A DNA stretch of 41,927 nucleotides, from the NCBI RefSeq assembly GCF_014838735.1, contig NZ_JABUXQ010000021.1, positions 1 to 41,927 on the forward strand. Direction: 5' to 3'. Source of the stretch: Limosilactobacillus portuensis (lineage in GTDB: Bacteria; Bacillota; Bacilli; Lactobacillales; Lactobacillaceae). The position numbers and the translations under genes are program-made. The stretch's first letter is position 1. Each line of letters begins with the position of its first letter. Of this stretch, positions 22,932-32,100 are shown piece by piece. The notes under the pieces are model-generated. The model saw only the letters and a program-made list of their open reading frames with translations, was not told the origin of the DNA and did not search any database.

Positions 22932-25586
22932 TTAATTATTCAGATAATCAGCTGCTTGCTTAAGGGCGTCTTGGATTCCCTCTGGCTTCTTTCCACCTGC
23001 TTGTGCAAGGTTTGGTCGTCCACCACCGCCCCCGTTAATAGCAGGAGCAATTGCTTTAATTAAATCACCGGCCTTTAAGCCGTCCTTAACCTTGTCATCA
23101 CTAACAGCAACTAATAAATTAGCTTTACCATCATTAGCGGTTCCTAAGACAAGAACATCTGAAAGGCTCTTTGCCCGCCAACTATCAGCTAATTGACGAA
23201 GCTGACCCATACCAGCTACCTGAACTTCAGCAGCGATTAAACTACCATTAGCCGTCTTCTGAACATTTTCGAAGACATTGTTAGCTTGTTGAGCAGCAAT
23301 TTTAGCTTGAAGTGCAGTGCTTTGCTTTTGCGCATCTTTAAGCTCACTTTGCAAAGCTTCAACTTGGTGAGGAACTTCCTTAATTTGGGCAACCTTCAAA
23401 TCAGCAGCCACCTTATTAAGAAGGTCGTCCCGATCCTGGAGGAAGTTAAAGGCATCGCTTGAAGTTACCGCTTCAATTCGCCGTACTCCAGCACCAACAC
23501 CTCCTTCAGAAACGATCTTAAAGAGGCCAAGCTCGTTCGTATTCTTAACGTGATCACCACCACAGAATTCAGTGTTGTAATCACCAATCTTAACAACCCG
23601 AACCTTATCACCGTACTTATCAGAGAAGAGGGCGATCGCTCCCATTTCCTTAGCAGAATCAATATCGGTCTCAACAGTTTTAACCGGAATTTCCTTCCAG
23701 ATTTGTTCATTAACCATTTGTTCAACTGCCTTTAGATCCTTAGCGGTAACTTGACCAAAGTGGTTAAAGTCAAAACGAAGGTAATGTTCTTCAACTAGGG
23801 AACCGGCTTGTTGAGTATGACCACCAAGAACATTCCGCAATGCTTGATCAAGCAAGTGTGTAGCAGTATGGTTCTTTTCGATCTTTAAGTGACGAATCCG
23901 GTCAACAACTAATTTGTAACGGGCACCCTTTTTCAATGGAGCATTTAATTCAACTCGGTGAAGATTTTGTTGGTTAGGAGCATGTTGAACATCAACAACC
24001 CGACCAACTTTCTTTCCATAATTGTCAATAATGTCACCAGTATCAGCAACTTGTCCACCCATCTCAGCATAGAACGGAGTTACATCAAAGATTACTTCAA
24101 TGTTCTTATCACCCGGTTGCGCATCGTCAGCCTGTTTGCCATCATGAGCCAACCCAATTACCTTAGCATCATCAACAGTTAAATCAGTGTAGCCAACATA
24201 ACGACTTGCTTCCTTAAAGTCTGTCCACAGATCCGTTTGAACACCCATTCCGTTATCCATATCACGAGCATTCCGTGCCCGATTTTGCTGTTCAGTCATT
24301 GCAGCTTGGAAACCATCTTCATCAACTGTTAAGCCCTCATCGCTTGCATATTCCTTAGTAAGTTCGATTGGGAAGCCATAAGTATCATAAAGTTTGAAGG
24401 CAGTCCGGCCGTCAATTTCATTGCTGCCATCTTTCTTGGCATTTGCGATCACGTTGTTCAAAAGGTTTAGTCCACCGTTTAACGTTGCACTGAAACGATC
24501 CTCTTCAGACTTGATTACTGATGCAATGTAGTCAGCATTTTCTAGTACATCTGGGTAGTAATCTTCCATGATCTTACCAACGGTTGGAACCATCTTAGCA
24601 AGGAATGGTTCGTCAATGCCCAGCTTCTTTCCAGCAACAACTGCTCGCCGAAGAAGCCGCCGAATAACGTAGCCTCGACCAACATTCGAAGGAAGTGCGC
24701 CATCACCGATAGCAAAGGTAATGGTCCGAATATGATCAGCAATGATCTTGAACTGAATATCATCTTCCTTGCTTTCGCCATACTTTTTACTACCGCTAAA
24801 CTTTTCAGTTTGCTTGATCAATGGCATAAAGAGGTCAGTTTCAAAGTTAGTTGGCGCGTTTTCAAAAATTGAAACAACCCGTTCAAGTCCCATCCCGGTA
24901 TCAATGTTCTTATGTGGAAGTGGTTCATAGGTGTCTTCAGGAGTGTGGTTAAATTGACTAAACACGATGTTCCAAATTTCAAGGTACCGTTCGTTTTCGC
25001 CACCCGGATAATTTTCAGGATCGTCGTCAGCCAAATTGTTAAATTCTTGACCACGGTCGTAGAAGATTTCGGTATCCGGACCAGAAGGACCCTGACCAAT
25101 ATCCCAGAAGTTATCTTCATCAGGAATAAGGTGATCCTTTGCCACACCAACTTCACGCCACTTGTTATAAGCATCATGATCCTTTGGGTAGTATGTAATA
25201 TAAAGCCGTTCTGGGTCAAAGCCAAACCAGTCATCACTCGTTAGTAATTCCCAGGCCCATGGAATAACTTCATTCTTGAAATAATCACCAACTGAAAAGT
25301 TACCGAGCATTTCAAACATCGTATGGTGCCGCGCAGTCTTCCCAACATTTTCAATATCATTGGTCCGAATACTCTTTTGTGAACTAGTCATTCGGGGATT
25401 TTCAGGAACAACCTTACCATCAAAGTACTTCTTCATCGTTGCAACACCAGAGTTAATCCATAATAAGGTTGGATCATTAACCGGCACAAGGGAAGCACTT
25501 GGCATAATCTTGTGACCATGTTCTTCAAAGAACTTCAAGTACATTCGTCGTACTTGGGCACTGTTCAGCTTCTTTAACTGCTTCAT
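22932..25586 (-). CDS. alaS: Alanine--tRNA ligase
   Basis: An 884-residue alanyl-tRNA synthetase. The class II catalytic core is in the first 450 residues (motif 1 around SASLVPVNDPTLLWINSG, motif 3 GMGLERVVS). The editing domain has the zinc set HTATH (about 571-575) and CGGDH (about 672). The coiled region and C-Ala domain end in GGGGGRPNLAQAGG. AAAGGGAG precedes the ATG. Expression is set by the T-box leader upstream, so it should rise when uncharged tRNA-Ala accumulates. Confidence 0.98.
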   Translation of the reverse strand: MKQLKKLNSAQVRRMYLKFFEEHGHKIMPSASLVPVNDPTLLWINSGVATMKKYFDGKVVPENPRMTSSQKSIRTNDIENVGKTARHHTMFEMLGNFSVGDYFKNEVIPWAWELLTSDDWFGFDPERLYITYYPKDHDAYNKWREVGVAKDHLIPDEDNFWDIGQGPSGPDTEIFYDRGQEFNNLADDDPENYPGGENERYLEIWNIVFSQFNHTPEDTYEPLPHKNIDTGMGLERVVSIFENAPTNFETDLFMPLIKQTEKFSGSKKYGESKEDDIQFKIIADHIRTITFAIGDGALPSNVGRGYVIRRLLRRAVVAGKKLGIDEPFLAKMVPTVGKIMEDYYPDVLENADYIASVIKSEEDRFSATLNGGLNLLNNVIANAKKDGSNEIDGRTAFKLYDTYGFPIELTKEYASDEGLTVDEDGFQAAMTEQQNRARNARDMDNGMGVQTDLWTDFKEASRYVGYTDLTVDDAKVIGLAHDGKQADDAQPGDKNIEVIFDVTPFYAEMGGQVADTGDIIDNYGKKVGRVVDVQHAPNQQNLHRVELNAPLKKGARYKLVVDRIRHLKIEKNHTATHLLDQALRNVLGGHTQQAGSLVEEHYLRFDFNHFGQVTAKDLKAVEQMVNEQIWKEIPVKTVETDIDSAKEMGAIALFSDKYGDKVRVVKIGDYNTEFCGGDHVKNTNELGLFKIVSEGGVGAGVRRIEAVTSSDAFNFLQDRDDLLNKVAADLKVAQIKEVPHQVEALQSELKDAQKQSTALQAKIAAQQANNVFENVQKTANGSLIAAEVQVAGMGQLRQLADSWRAKSLSDVLVLGTANDGKANLLVAVSDDKVKDGLKAGDLIKAIAPAINGGGGGRPNLAQAGGKKPEGIQDALKQAADYLNN

Positions 25587-25600
25587 AATATCTCCCTTTC

Positions 25601-25812
25601 AAAAACAAAATCCATCCCTGCTTTCAGAGACGCCGAACAGACGCGGTACCACTCTGATTGCAACGATGGATTTCGTTAACCTCTTATTTCTTACTTAAAA
25701 GTAAGTTTAATATTAAATTTTCTGAATGGGTAGCATTAGCTAAAACCGCATCAACTGTCGCACCACCCCAGTTGTCTCTGGAATGCAGGCCTTGACTAAT
25801 ATGTCCCAGACG
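25601..25812 (-). promoter_or_regulatory. T-box leader, alanine specific (GCU specifier)
   Basis: The T-box proper, AGAGTGGTACCGCG, is at 25642-25655 on the minus strand. Downstream, AAATCCATC (25665-25673) and GATGGATTT (25608-25616) form the terminator stem, ending in TGTTTTT. In the upstream Stem I region, GGG near 25806 can pair with CCC near 25729, and GCT at 25732-25734 followed by A fits the specifier position for alanine. The T-box and terminator are seen; the specifier choice is my reading of the stem and matches the gene it controls. Confidence 0.9.
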
Positions 25813-25818
25813 AATCAT

Positions 25819-25847
25819 ATTATAACGAATAATAATCGCAAAATCAA
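25819..25847 (-). promoter_or_regulatory. alaS leader promoter
   Basis: On the minus strand, TTGATT (25842-25847), 17 bp, TATAAT (25819-25824). The -35 overlaps the last codon and stop of the helicase gene, and no terminator lies between, so the helicase transcript can also run into the T-box. Confidence 0.8.
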
Positions 25848-27220
25848 CGGCTATTTCGTTCACGACGATGTTGTCGTTGTCGTGCCCGTTTAGCTTTCCG
25901 GATTTTATGTCTTAATTCTTGTTTTTTCTTTTGCTGCTCATCCTCACGAATTGCCCGCTTAATTCGTTTTTTATAACCCGGCTTAATCTTCTTCTTTGTC
26001 TTCTTCACAAAGCCCTTCATTGAAGGATCAAGTTTTGCTTGGCGGCGACTATAATTTTGCCGACGGTTACGATCATGAGTTGTAACAATTCGACCATGAC
26101 GAATTTCTTTTGGCACAAACTTAATTCCGCGGTCTTCCAATTTAGCAATTAATTCATCCTCAGAAGGAGCATAAAGGGTAATTGCAGTTCCCGGCATTCC
26201 GTTTCGGCCAGTCCGGCCAACACGGTGAATAAAGTATTCCAAGTCGCTTGGAATATCATCGTTAATTACCAAAGAAACCCCATCAATATCGATTCCCCGT
26301 GCTGCTAAATCTGTTGCAACAACATATTGAAAGTCAAGATCACGAATCTGACGCATCGTTCTCTTCCGCCGCCGCGCTTCTAAGCCACCATGAATTAAGG
26401 CAACCTTCAATCCCTGCTCACCTAAATACGTAGCCAGCTCAATTGCCCGCTCTTTAGTATTCGCAAAAACCAATGCCAAGTAAGGTTCGCCCATTGTTAG
26501 TAATTGGTATATTAACTGGTTTTTATCCCGACCCTTAGTCGACATTAACCAGTTTTTAACGTCAGGATTAATTACGGTCTCTGTTGGGATTTCCTCCATT
26601 ACCGGATTTTCCATATATTTTTTCAAAAATGGTCGCAATTTTTGCGGTATCGTAGCAGAAAAGACCATCATCTGAAGATCATCAGGAAAATGACTAGCAA
26701 TTTGATCAGCTTGATCCAGAAATCCCATATCAAGTGTCATATCTGCTTCATCAACAACAAACTTAGTTGCGGTATGAATATCAAGTGCTTGACTCTTGAT
26801 CAAGTCTAATACTCGTCCTGGAGTTCCAATTACTAATTGTGGTTGCTGACGCTTCAGTTGCTCAATCTGGTGTTGCTTATCAGTTCCACCAACATAATTA
26901 TGAATTGTTACTGGTGTAGGCAAATGCTTGTTTAATTGCTTTGCGGCTGCATATATCTGGTAGGCAAGTTCACGACTTGGAGTAGTTATTACTGCTTGAA
27001 CCTCTTGTTTAGCAGGATCTAATTGAGAAAAGATCGGCAATAGAAAGGCATGTGTTTTTCCACTACCAGTTGCTGACTGTCCAACAACACTTTCACCTTT
27101 TAGAATTAATGGAATCACCTTTTCCTGAACCGGAGTTGGTTGGTGAAAGTTAATCTCTTTAATCGCGTCTAAAAGGTATGGTTGCAAATTAAAATCAGCA
27201 AATGTTTTTGTTTGACCCAT
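25844..27220 (-). CDS. cshB: DEAD-box RNA helicase, CshB-like
   Basis: A 458-residue DEAD-box helicase. The Q motif PTPVQEKVIP, Walker A SATGSGKT (about 47-54), DEAD in VDEADMTLDMGF (about 157), SAT (about 189), and the C-terminal helicase motifs ATDLAARGIDIDGV and HRVGRTGRNG are all present. A long Lys/Arg tail (about 385-458) should bind RNA. Size and tail resemble CshB/YqfR cold-shock helicases that unwind RNA. I start at the ATG at 27220 with GGAGG 6 nt upstream; a GTG at 27253 would overlap nrnA. Its end carries the alaS -35 box. Confidence 0.93.
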   Translation of the reverse strand: MGQTKTFADFNLQPYLLDAIKEINFHQPTPVQEKVIPLILKGESVVGQSATGSGKTHAFLLPIFSQLDPAKQEVQAVITTPSRELAYQIYAAAKQLNKHLPTPVTIHNYVGGTDKQHQIEQLKRQQPQLVIGTPGRVLDLIKSQALDIHTATKFVVDEADMTLDMGFLDQADQIASHFPDDLQMMVFSATIPQKLRPFLKKYMENPVMEEIPTETVINPDVKNWLMSTKGRDKNQLIYQLLTMGEPYLALVFANTKERAIELATYLGEQGLKVALIHGGLEARRRKRTMRQIRDLDFQYVVATDLAARGIDIDGVSLVINDDIPSDLEYFIHRVGRTGRNGMPGTAITLYAPSEDELIAKLEDRGIKFVPKEIRHGRIVTTHDRNRRQNYSRRQAKLDPSMKGFVKKTKKKIKPGYKKRIKRAIREDEQQKKKQELRHKIRKAKRARQRQHRRERNSR

Positions 27221-27236
27221 CATTGGCCTCCCTTCG

Positions 27237-28190
27237 TTACTTTTGGTATTCACTTACCAATGTATCTAATTCTTTTATAACTTGACTAATTTCAGCGTGA
27301 TCTGCCGCCTTAGCACCACTTGCTAGTGGATGTCCGCCACCATCATGATTCTTAGCAAGCTCATTAATTACCGGGCCCTTTGAACGTAAACGAATCCGAA
27401 AATGGCCATCCTCTTGTTCTACGAATATTGCCCACGCTAAAACATTTTGAATTCGTCCAGGAAGTGAAACGACAGCTGAAGTGCCAGCTTCAGTAAGACC
27501 AAACTTGGTCAAGGTGTCATTGTCCAAAACAATGTAAGCTGCGCCACTCTCATTGATCGTTAAGTTTTCATAAACATAGGCTGATAAGCGCGCCACTGGT
27601 TCGGAAATTTCATTTTCTCGCTGACTAATTGCTGAGGCATCAGCACCCGCAGCCATTAGTGCACCCGCTACCAACATTGTCCGTGGGGTAGTGGCGGGAT
27701 ATAAGAACCGTCCTGTATCCCCAATAATTCCTGCATAAAGCGCCGAAGCAGCCTTCTTTGGCAACTTTAAATCCTTTGCAAAATGTTGATAGAAAGAATA
27801 AATCATTTCTGAACAACTCGATGCTTCTGGTTCAACCCACATTAAGTCGCCATATGGTTCATCATTCGGATGGTGATCAATTTTTATTAACTTGTCACCG
27901 TTATCGAAGCGGCGATCATCGATTCGGGGAGCATTCGCTGTATCAGTAACAATTACTAAGGCGCCATCAAAAGTTTGCCCGTCAATTTCATCCATTTGAC
28001 CAATCCAATCTAAGCCAGGAATATCTTTCCCCACAACGTAAATTTGCTTATAGGGAAATGATGCTTTAAGGATCTCAGCCAAACCGATCTGCGACCCAAT
28101 AGCATCAGGATCCGGTCGTTGATGACGATGAATAATAATCTTATTATATTTTTTGATTTGTTCAAGAATTGCTTCTAATTGATCAGCCAT
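27237..28190 (-). CDS. nrnA: DHH/DHHA1 bifunctional oligoribonuclease/PAP phosphatase, NrnA-like
   Basis: A 317-residue DHH phosphoesterase. RHQRPDPDAIGSQ (about 22-34), DTANAPRI, the DHH motif DHHPNDEPYG (about 105-114) and DHHA1-type GGGHPLASG (about 281-289) are in place. NrnA degrades very short RNA oligomers and dephosphorylates pAp. It is upstream of the cshB-like helicase and close enough to be co-transcribed, an RNA-decay pair. A TGCTATAAT promoter lies 36 bp upstream. Confidence 0.93.
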   Translation of the reverse strand: MADQLEAILEQIKKYNKIIIHRHQRPDPDAIGSQIGLAEILKASFPYKQIYVVGKDIPGLDWIGQMDEIDGQTFDGALVIVTDTANAPRIDDRRFDNGDKLIKIDHHPNDEPYGDLMWVEPEASSCSEMIYSFYQHFAKDLKLPKKAASALYAGIIGDTGRFLYPATTPRTMLVAGALMAAGADASAISQRENEISEPVARLSAYVYENLTINESGAAYIVLDNDTLTKFGLTEAGTSAVVSLPGRIQNVLAWAIFVEQEDGHFRIRLRSKGPVINELAKNHDGGGHPLASGAKAADHAEISQVIKELDTLVSEYQK

Positions 28191-28225
28191 GTCATATCTC
28201 CGTTTCTAAATTAGTACTCTTTAAA

Positions 28226-28254
28226 ATTATAGCACTGCTAACCAGTTTGATTAA
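28226..28254 (-). promoter_or_regulatory. nrnA promoter (extended -10)
   Basis: On the minus strand, TGCTATAAT with the -10 at 28226-28231; the -35 is weak (TTAATC, 28249-28254) at 17 bp. The extended -10 should compensate. It would start the nrnA-cshB transcript. Confidence 0.55.
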
Positions 28255-28318
28255 AATATTAATTTTACCGATAAGTTAATTAAATGTCTAGGCTACTGCC
28301 ACTAAACCAATAAAATAA

Positions 28319-28357
28319 ATGGGTCAAAGCACTCACAGTGTGAATGCCTGACCCATT
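28319..28357 (-). terminator. gnd terminator
   Basis: Outer stem AATGGGTCA (28319-28327 with 28349-28357) around an inner GCACTCAC/GTGTGAATGC pairing; the minus-strand tail is TTTATTTTATT. It follows gnd by about 60 bp. Confidence 0.8.
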
Positions 28358-28416
28358 GTGATTAGGAAATTTATATAATTAAACTAAACTTCCTACTCTG
28401 TATTATTATTTAAGGT

Positions 28417-29322
28417 TTACTTAGCCTTGTCCATTGCGTGGCCACCGAAGCCATTCCGTAATGCAGAAACAACCTTACCATCAAAGCTGTCATCTTGCAT
28501 TGAACGGAACCGTTGACTTAATGCTTCGTAGATAACTGGAGTTGGAACTTGCTTGTCCATAGCATCCATCAAAGTCCAGTGAGTTTCACCAGAACTGTGC
28601 ATCCGGCCAGCAATCTTATCAAGGTGAGGATCCTTTTCAAAGGCTTCTTGAGCCAATTCCATCAGCCATGAACGGATAACAGAACCGTGGTTCCACATCT
28701 TAGCAACAGCTGCGTTGTCGTAGTCAAAGTCAGAAGCTTCAAGAACTTCGAAACCTTCACCCATGGCTTCCATCATACCGTATTCAATTGCGTTGTGAAC
28801 CATCTTAAGGTAGTGACCAGAACCAGCCTTACCAGTGTAAAGGTAACCATCCTTTTCAGCGATACCATCATAAAGTGGAGCAAGACGTTCGTCAAAGACC
28901 TTCTTGTCATCCCCACCGATCATGAAGTTACCATCCTTAAGGGCACCCTTCCAACCACCGGAGGAACCGCAGTCAAAGTAGTGAATACCCTTTTCGGTAA
29001 ACATACGGTTGTGACCCATAGAATCTTTCCAGAAAGTATTACCACCATCAATAACAACATCATCAGCATCAAGCAATTCAGCTAACTTTTCCATGGTGCT
29101 GTCAGTTGGCTTTCCGGCTGGAACCATTACCCATACAGTACGTGGCTTGTCAAGCTTAGCAACCATGTCTTCAAGACTACTTGACTTAGTTGCACCATAA
29201 GATGCAGCTTCATCAACAAGGTCTTGATCCAAATCAAAGGCAACAACATCGTTACCATTGTTCATCATGTTTTGAGCAAGGTGAATACCCATCTTACCTA
29301 AACCAATCAATCCAATTTGCAT
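28417..29322 (-). CDS. gnd: 6-phosphogluconate dehydrogenase, short NAD-type (decarboxylating)
   Basis: A 301-residue 6-phosphogluconate dehydrogenase, turning 6-phosphogluconate into ribulose 5-phosphate and CO2. The Rossmann GLIGLGKMG (4-12), DGGNTFWKDS (near 94) and catalytic-site CGSSGGWKGAL (near 118) are present. It is the short form (about 300 rather than 470 residues). In heterofermentative lactobacilli this step feeds the phosphoketolase pathway that also needs ackA. I start at the ATG at 29322 with AGGAGG upstream; the longer frame from 29391 would add 23 unusual residues. Confidence 0.95.
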   Translation of the reverse strand: MQIGLIGLGKMGIHLAQNMMNNGNDVVAFDLDQDLVDEAASYGATKSSSLEDMVAKLDKPRTVWVMVPAGKPTDSTMEKLAELLDADDVVIDGGNTFWKDSMGHNRMFTEKGIHYFDCGSSGGWKGALKDGNFMIGGDDKKVFDERLAPLYDGIAEKDGYLYTGKAGSGHYLKMVHNAIEYGMMEAMGEGFEVLEASDFDYDNAAVAKMWNHGSVIRSWLMELAQEAFEKDPHLDKIAGRMHSSGETHWTLMDAMDKQVPTPVIYEALSQRFRSMQDDSFDGKVVSALRNGFGGHAMDKAK

Positions 29323-29477
29323 TCTAAAATTCCCTCCTGTTTTACAGTCGTGATGAGCGAAAATGCGAACACTCAACAATAATAATGGCAATAGCTTATT
29401 GTCATTATGAAATTACAAACTAAAAGGCTTGCAATAACGTTCTTTAAAAGTTTCCCACGTTTCGCTATACGTGTCAA

Positions 29478-29936
29478 TTACTTTTCATCATTATTGTCAT
29501 CTGATGCTGGCGCTTCAGACTTGGCTGAATCAGAAGCAGCTAGTTCTTCCTTAGTGTCAGAGCTAGTTTCTTCTTTTTCAGTAGCTTCCTCGGCTGGCTT
29601 ATCTTCAGCCTTAGTTTCTGCAGTATCCGCTGGTTTAACAACCCGCGCAATTGCTACCATATCAAAAGTTAAGTAAATTCCTTCACAGTCCAAAGTAACT
29701 GTCCGGTCTTCACGGTTAATTGAATCAATTTTACCGTGCATCCGACCAATTGTGACAACTTCATCACCCTTGTGCAACTGACTCATCATATCTTGATGTT
29801 GTTTCCGTTGCTTTTGTTGTGGGCGAATCATAAAGAAATACATTAAAGCAATCATTAGAATGATTAAAATCATTCCAGAATAACTACTAGCACTGCTTGA
29901 TGCAGCGCCAAGGTTCATAAATTGTAACCCGTTCAC
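29478..29936 (-). CDS. yajC: Preprotein translocase subunit YajC
   Basis: A 152-residue YajC. One membrane helix (SGMILIILMIALMYFFMIRP, about 20-39) is followed by the QQKQRKQHQDMMSQLHKGD core, then a beta segment (VVTIGRMHGKID) and a long acidic, Ala/Glu-rich disordered tail of about 45 residues. YajC associates with SecDF/YidC in the Sec pathway. Two starts are possible: GTG at 29936 with AAGGGA upstream, or ATG at 29918. It is the end of the cinA-to-yajC repair block. Confidence 0.9.
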   Translation of the reverse strand: MNGLQFMNLGAASSSASSYSGMILIILMIALMYFFMIRPQQKQRKQHQDMMSQLHKGDEVVTIGRMHGKIDSINREDRTVTLDCEGIYLTFDMVAIARVVKPADTAETKAEDKPAEEATEKEETSSDTKEELAASDSAKSEAPASDDNNDEK

Positions 29937-29989
29937 TGAATATCCATCCCTTCAAAATTCTTCAAGTTTAACTGTAACAAAAAACACGG

Positions 29990-30022
29990 TAAAAAGCTAC
30001 TCACTACTAGGTAGAATAGTGA
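29990..30022 (-). terminator. Weak hairpin between transglycosylase-like gene and yajC
   Basis: TCACTA (30001-30006) pairs with TAGTGA (30017-30022); on the minus strand GTAGCTTTTTACC follows. The stem is only 6 bp, so it may attenuate rather than end transcription before yajC. Confidence 0.35.
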
Positions 30023-30028
30023 TCAAAA

Positions 30029-31057
30029 TCAATTAATTTTCGAACTAAGGTTAGCTACAAATTGGTTTAGCCAGAAGAGATTATGTTCCGAGATTACACT
30101 GGTGTATTGTGGCGAATTTGTTCTGGCAAGGTAATGAAGATAAGCGCGTGAATAGCGACTGGTACATACAGGACACTGACATCCTGAATCAATAGTTTCC
30201 CAGTCATCACTAAAGGAGTCCCGAGTAAAATCAAGGCGCTTTCCCTTATCCACCAACGCATTGCCCATTACTGCTTCGTGAACAGCAACATCAGAGTAAA
30301 CTACATCAATCCCTGAACGAATTACCGTTATTAATTGTTCGAAATTAGCCTTTGTCTTCGTTACCCGCAGACTTTCAAACGGCAGTAACTTTATTATTGC
30401 TGCAAGATTACGCTTAATTTCAGCAAGTGAATCAATCTGTTCAGTTTGGGTAACAAAATAGCCAAACGGTTGCTGTCCGGTTACAGAATCAACACTTTGC
30501 CGATGAAGCTTTTCCAAGCCGCCACCAGTAATTGGAAATAATTCATTCTGATTAGCTGAATGCCAACGTCCCGTTAATTCCACCGCGGCAGCTAAGTCAT
30601 CAACCGGAGCATAATAATTTACGTCACGATATAGTTGTTCAGTTATGTCTGCTCCCGATTGTTCTTGAAGCTGGATTGCCTTTTTCGGTGATAAGCTAAT
30701 TAATTGTCCCTGATTGGGCAGTCGAAAATTAACCCCATTAGCCTTGTATCCTCGTGGCTTGGCAAGTTTACCAATTTCAGTAGCACCAGAAGTTGTAAAA
30801 AGGACCCCTTGCCAACCGAGTACCCGGTGTAAATCAGGCAAATCGGCAAGATCTCTTTTGCCCAGTTCTTTTGCAAGAACTATTGGATCATAATATAAAG
30901 CCTTAGTATTAGTAGCGCGGACTTGTTCTGGCCTTAAGTATCGAATTACGTTTTCCGAGTGAACAAGCAGTGGCGTCCTCAGTTCTAGCCCATTAACCAC
31001 CAATTTCCCGGTGCGTAATCCCTCCTCAGTCTGCTTAATTTCAAAATACCTATTCAT
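30029..31057 (-). CDS. Tgt-like protein, predicted catalytically inactive
   Basis: A 342-residue protein that aligns along its length with tRNA-guanine transglycosylase (about 375 residues). The zinc site is kept: CQCPVC near 292-297, a YSRAYLHYL helix, and EHNL near 322. The catalytic motifs are not. TDSGG (general acid/base Asp) reads TTSGA near 88; the guanine-pocket IFDEC region reads QLYRD; GIIQGS reads PITGGG near 177; and GIDMFDCVMPTR, with the nucleophile Asp, reads GIDVVYSDVAVH near 249. So it probably does not insert queuine precursor. It occupies the tgt/queA site after ruvB, 7 bp downstream, with the ruvB stop inside its GAGG site. A scaffold or RNA-binding role is speculation. 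Confidence 0.8.
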   Translation of the reverse strand: MNRYFEIKQTEEGLRTGKLVVNGLELRTPLLVHSENVIRYLRPEQVRATNTKALYYDPIVLAKELGKRDLADLPDLHRVLGWQGVLFTTSGATEIGKLAKPRGYKANGVNFRLPNQGQLISLSPKKAIQLQEQSGADITEQLYRDVNYYAPVDDLAAAVELTGRWHSANQNELFPITGGGLEKLHRQSVDSVTGQQPFGYFVTQTEQIDSLAEIKRNLAAIIKLLPFESLRVTKTKANFEQLITVIRSGIDVVYSDVAVHEAVMGNALVDKGKRLDFTRDSFSDDWETIDSGCQCPVCTSRYSRAYLHYLARTNSPQYTSVISEHNLFWLNQFVANLSSKIN

Positions 31058-31064
31058 AACAACC

Positions 31065-32081
31065 TCACTTTGCCGGGTACTCCAAACCTAAATGCTTATA
31101 GGCAGCTGCTGTAACCATTCTTCCCCGTGCAGTTCGCGTCAAATAACCGATTTGCAGAAGGTACGGTTCGTACATTTCTTCAATTGTTGACTTTTCTTCA
31201 CCAATGTTAGCTGCGATTGTTTTTAGCCCTACTGGACCACCATGATAATAGTTAATCATTGTCAAAAGAAGCTTCCGGTCAATTTCGTCAAGACCCTGAT
31301 CATCAATTTGAAGGAGTTTTAATGCCTGACGGACACTCACTAAATCGATCGAGCCCTTTCCAGCCACTTGAGCAAAATCACGAACCCGTTTCAATAAGCG
31401 ATTAGCAATTCGTGGCGTTCCTCGTGAACGTAAGGCTAATTCATGCGCTCCCCCATCTTCAATTTTTGTTTGAAAAATACCAGCTGAACGAAAAATAATC
31501 CTTGTTAATTCATCTTGGTTATAGTAACTCATATGTTCTACAATTCCGAAACGATCTCGCAGCGGGGCAGATAGCATTCCAGCACGAGTTGTTGCACCAA
31601 TTAAAGTAAAGGGCGGTAGGGGAAAATGAACGGGGTGGGCTGTTGGACCCTCACCAATTACAATATCAATATAGTAATCTTCCATTGCGGAGTATAGCAT
31701 TTCCTCAACTACTTTGGGCAAGCGATGAATTTCATCAATAAACAAGACATCTCCTGGCTTCAATTCATTCAGCAAGGCTACAAGGTCTCCTGGCTTTTCA
31801 ATTGCCGGGCCACTCGTTGTTTTGATATTTACTCCCAGTTCATTGGTAATTACCATTGCGAGAGTAGTCTTTCCCAAACCAGGTGGGCCGTATAGAAGAA
31901 CATGATCCAATGCTTCTTCCCGTTCTTTTGCGGCCTTAATATAGATATTTAATTCATGCTTGATCTTGGCTTGACCAATATAATCAGCTAAATTTTGTGG
32001 ACGAAGAGTTAATTCAAACGCCGACTCCGCTTTTCCTGTTGTCTTACCGGAAACTAGTTCATGTTCATCTTGATCTGCCAT
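31065..32081 (-). CDS. ruvB: Holliday junction branch migration helicase RuvB
   Basis: A 338-residue AAA+ motor. Walker A is [11 protein letters not shown] (about 63-73), Walker [10 protein letters not shown], sensor GATTRAGML, arginine finger region PLRDRFG, and a winged-helix C-terminal domain. With RuvA it moves Holliday junctions. It lies 19 bp after ruvA and immediately before the transglycosylase-like gene. Confidence 0.97.
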   Translation of the reverse strand: MADQDEHELVSGKTTGKAESAFELTLRPQNLADYIGQAKIKHELNIYIKAAKEREEALDHVLLYGPPGLGKTTLAMVITNELGVNIKTTSGPAIEKPGDLVALLNELKPGDVLFIDEIHRLPKVVEEMLYSAMEDYYIDIVIGEGPTAHPVHFPLPPFTLIGATTRAGMLSAPLRDRFGIVEHMSYYNQDELTRIIFRSAGIFQTKIEDGGAHELALRSRGTPRIANRLLKRVRDFAQVAGKGSIDLVSVRQALKLLQIDDQGLDEIDRKLLLTMINYYHGGPVGLKTIAANIGEEKSTIEEMYEPYLLQIGYLTRTARGRMVTAAAYKHLGLEYPAK

Positions 32082-32100
32082 CTTCTCTAACCCCCTTCCT

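Noticed and set aside
28687-29085. 132-codon plus-strand frame opposite gnd
   Set aside because: Antisense shadow of a well-supported enzyme gene; no upstream SD sequence.
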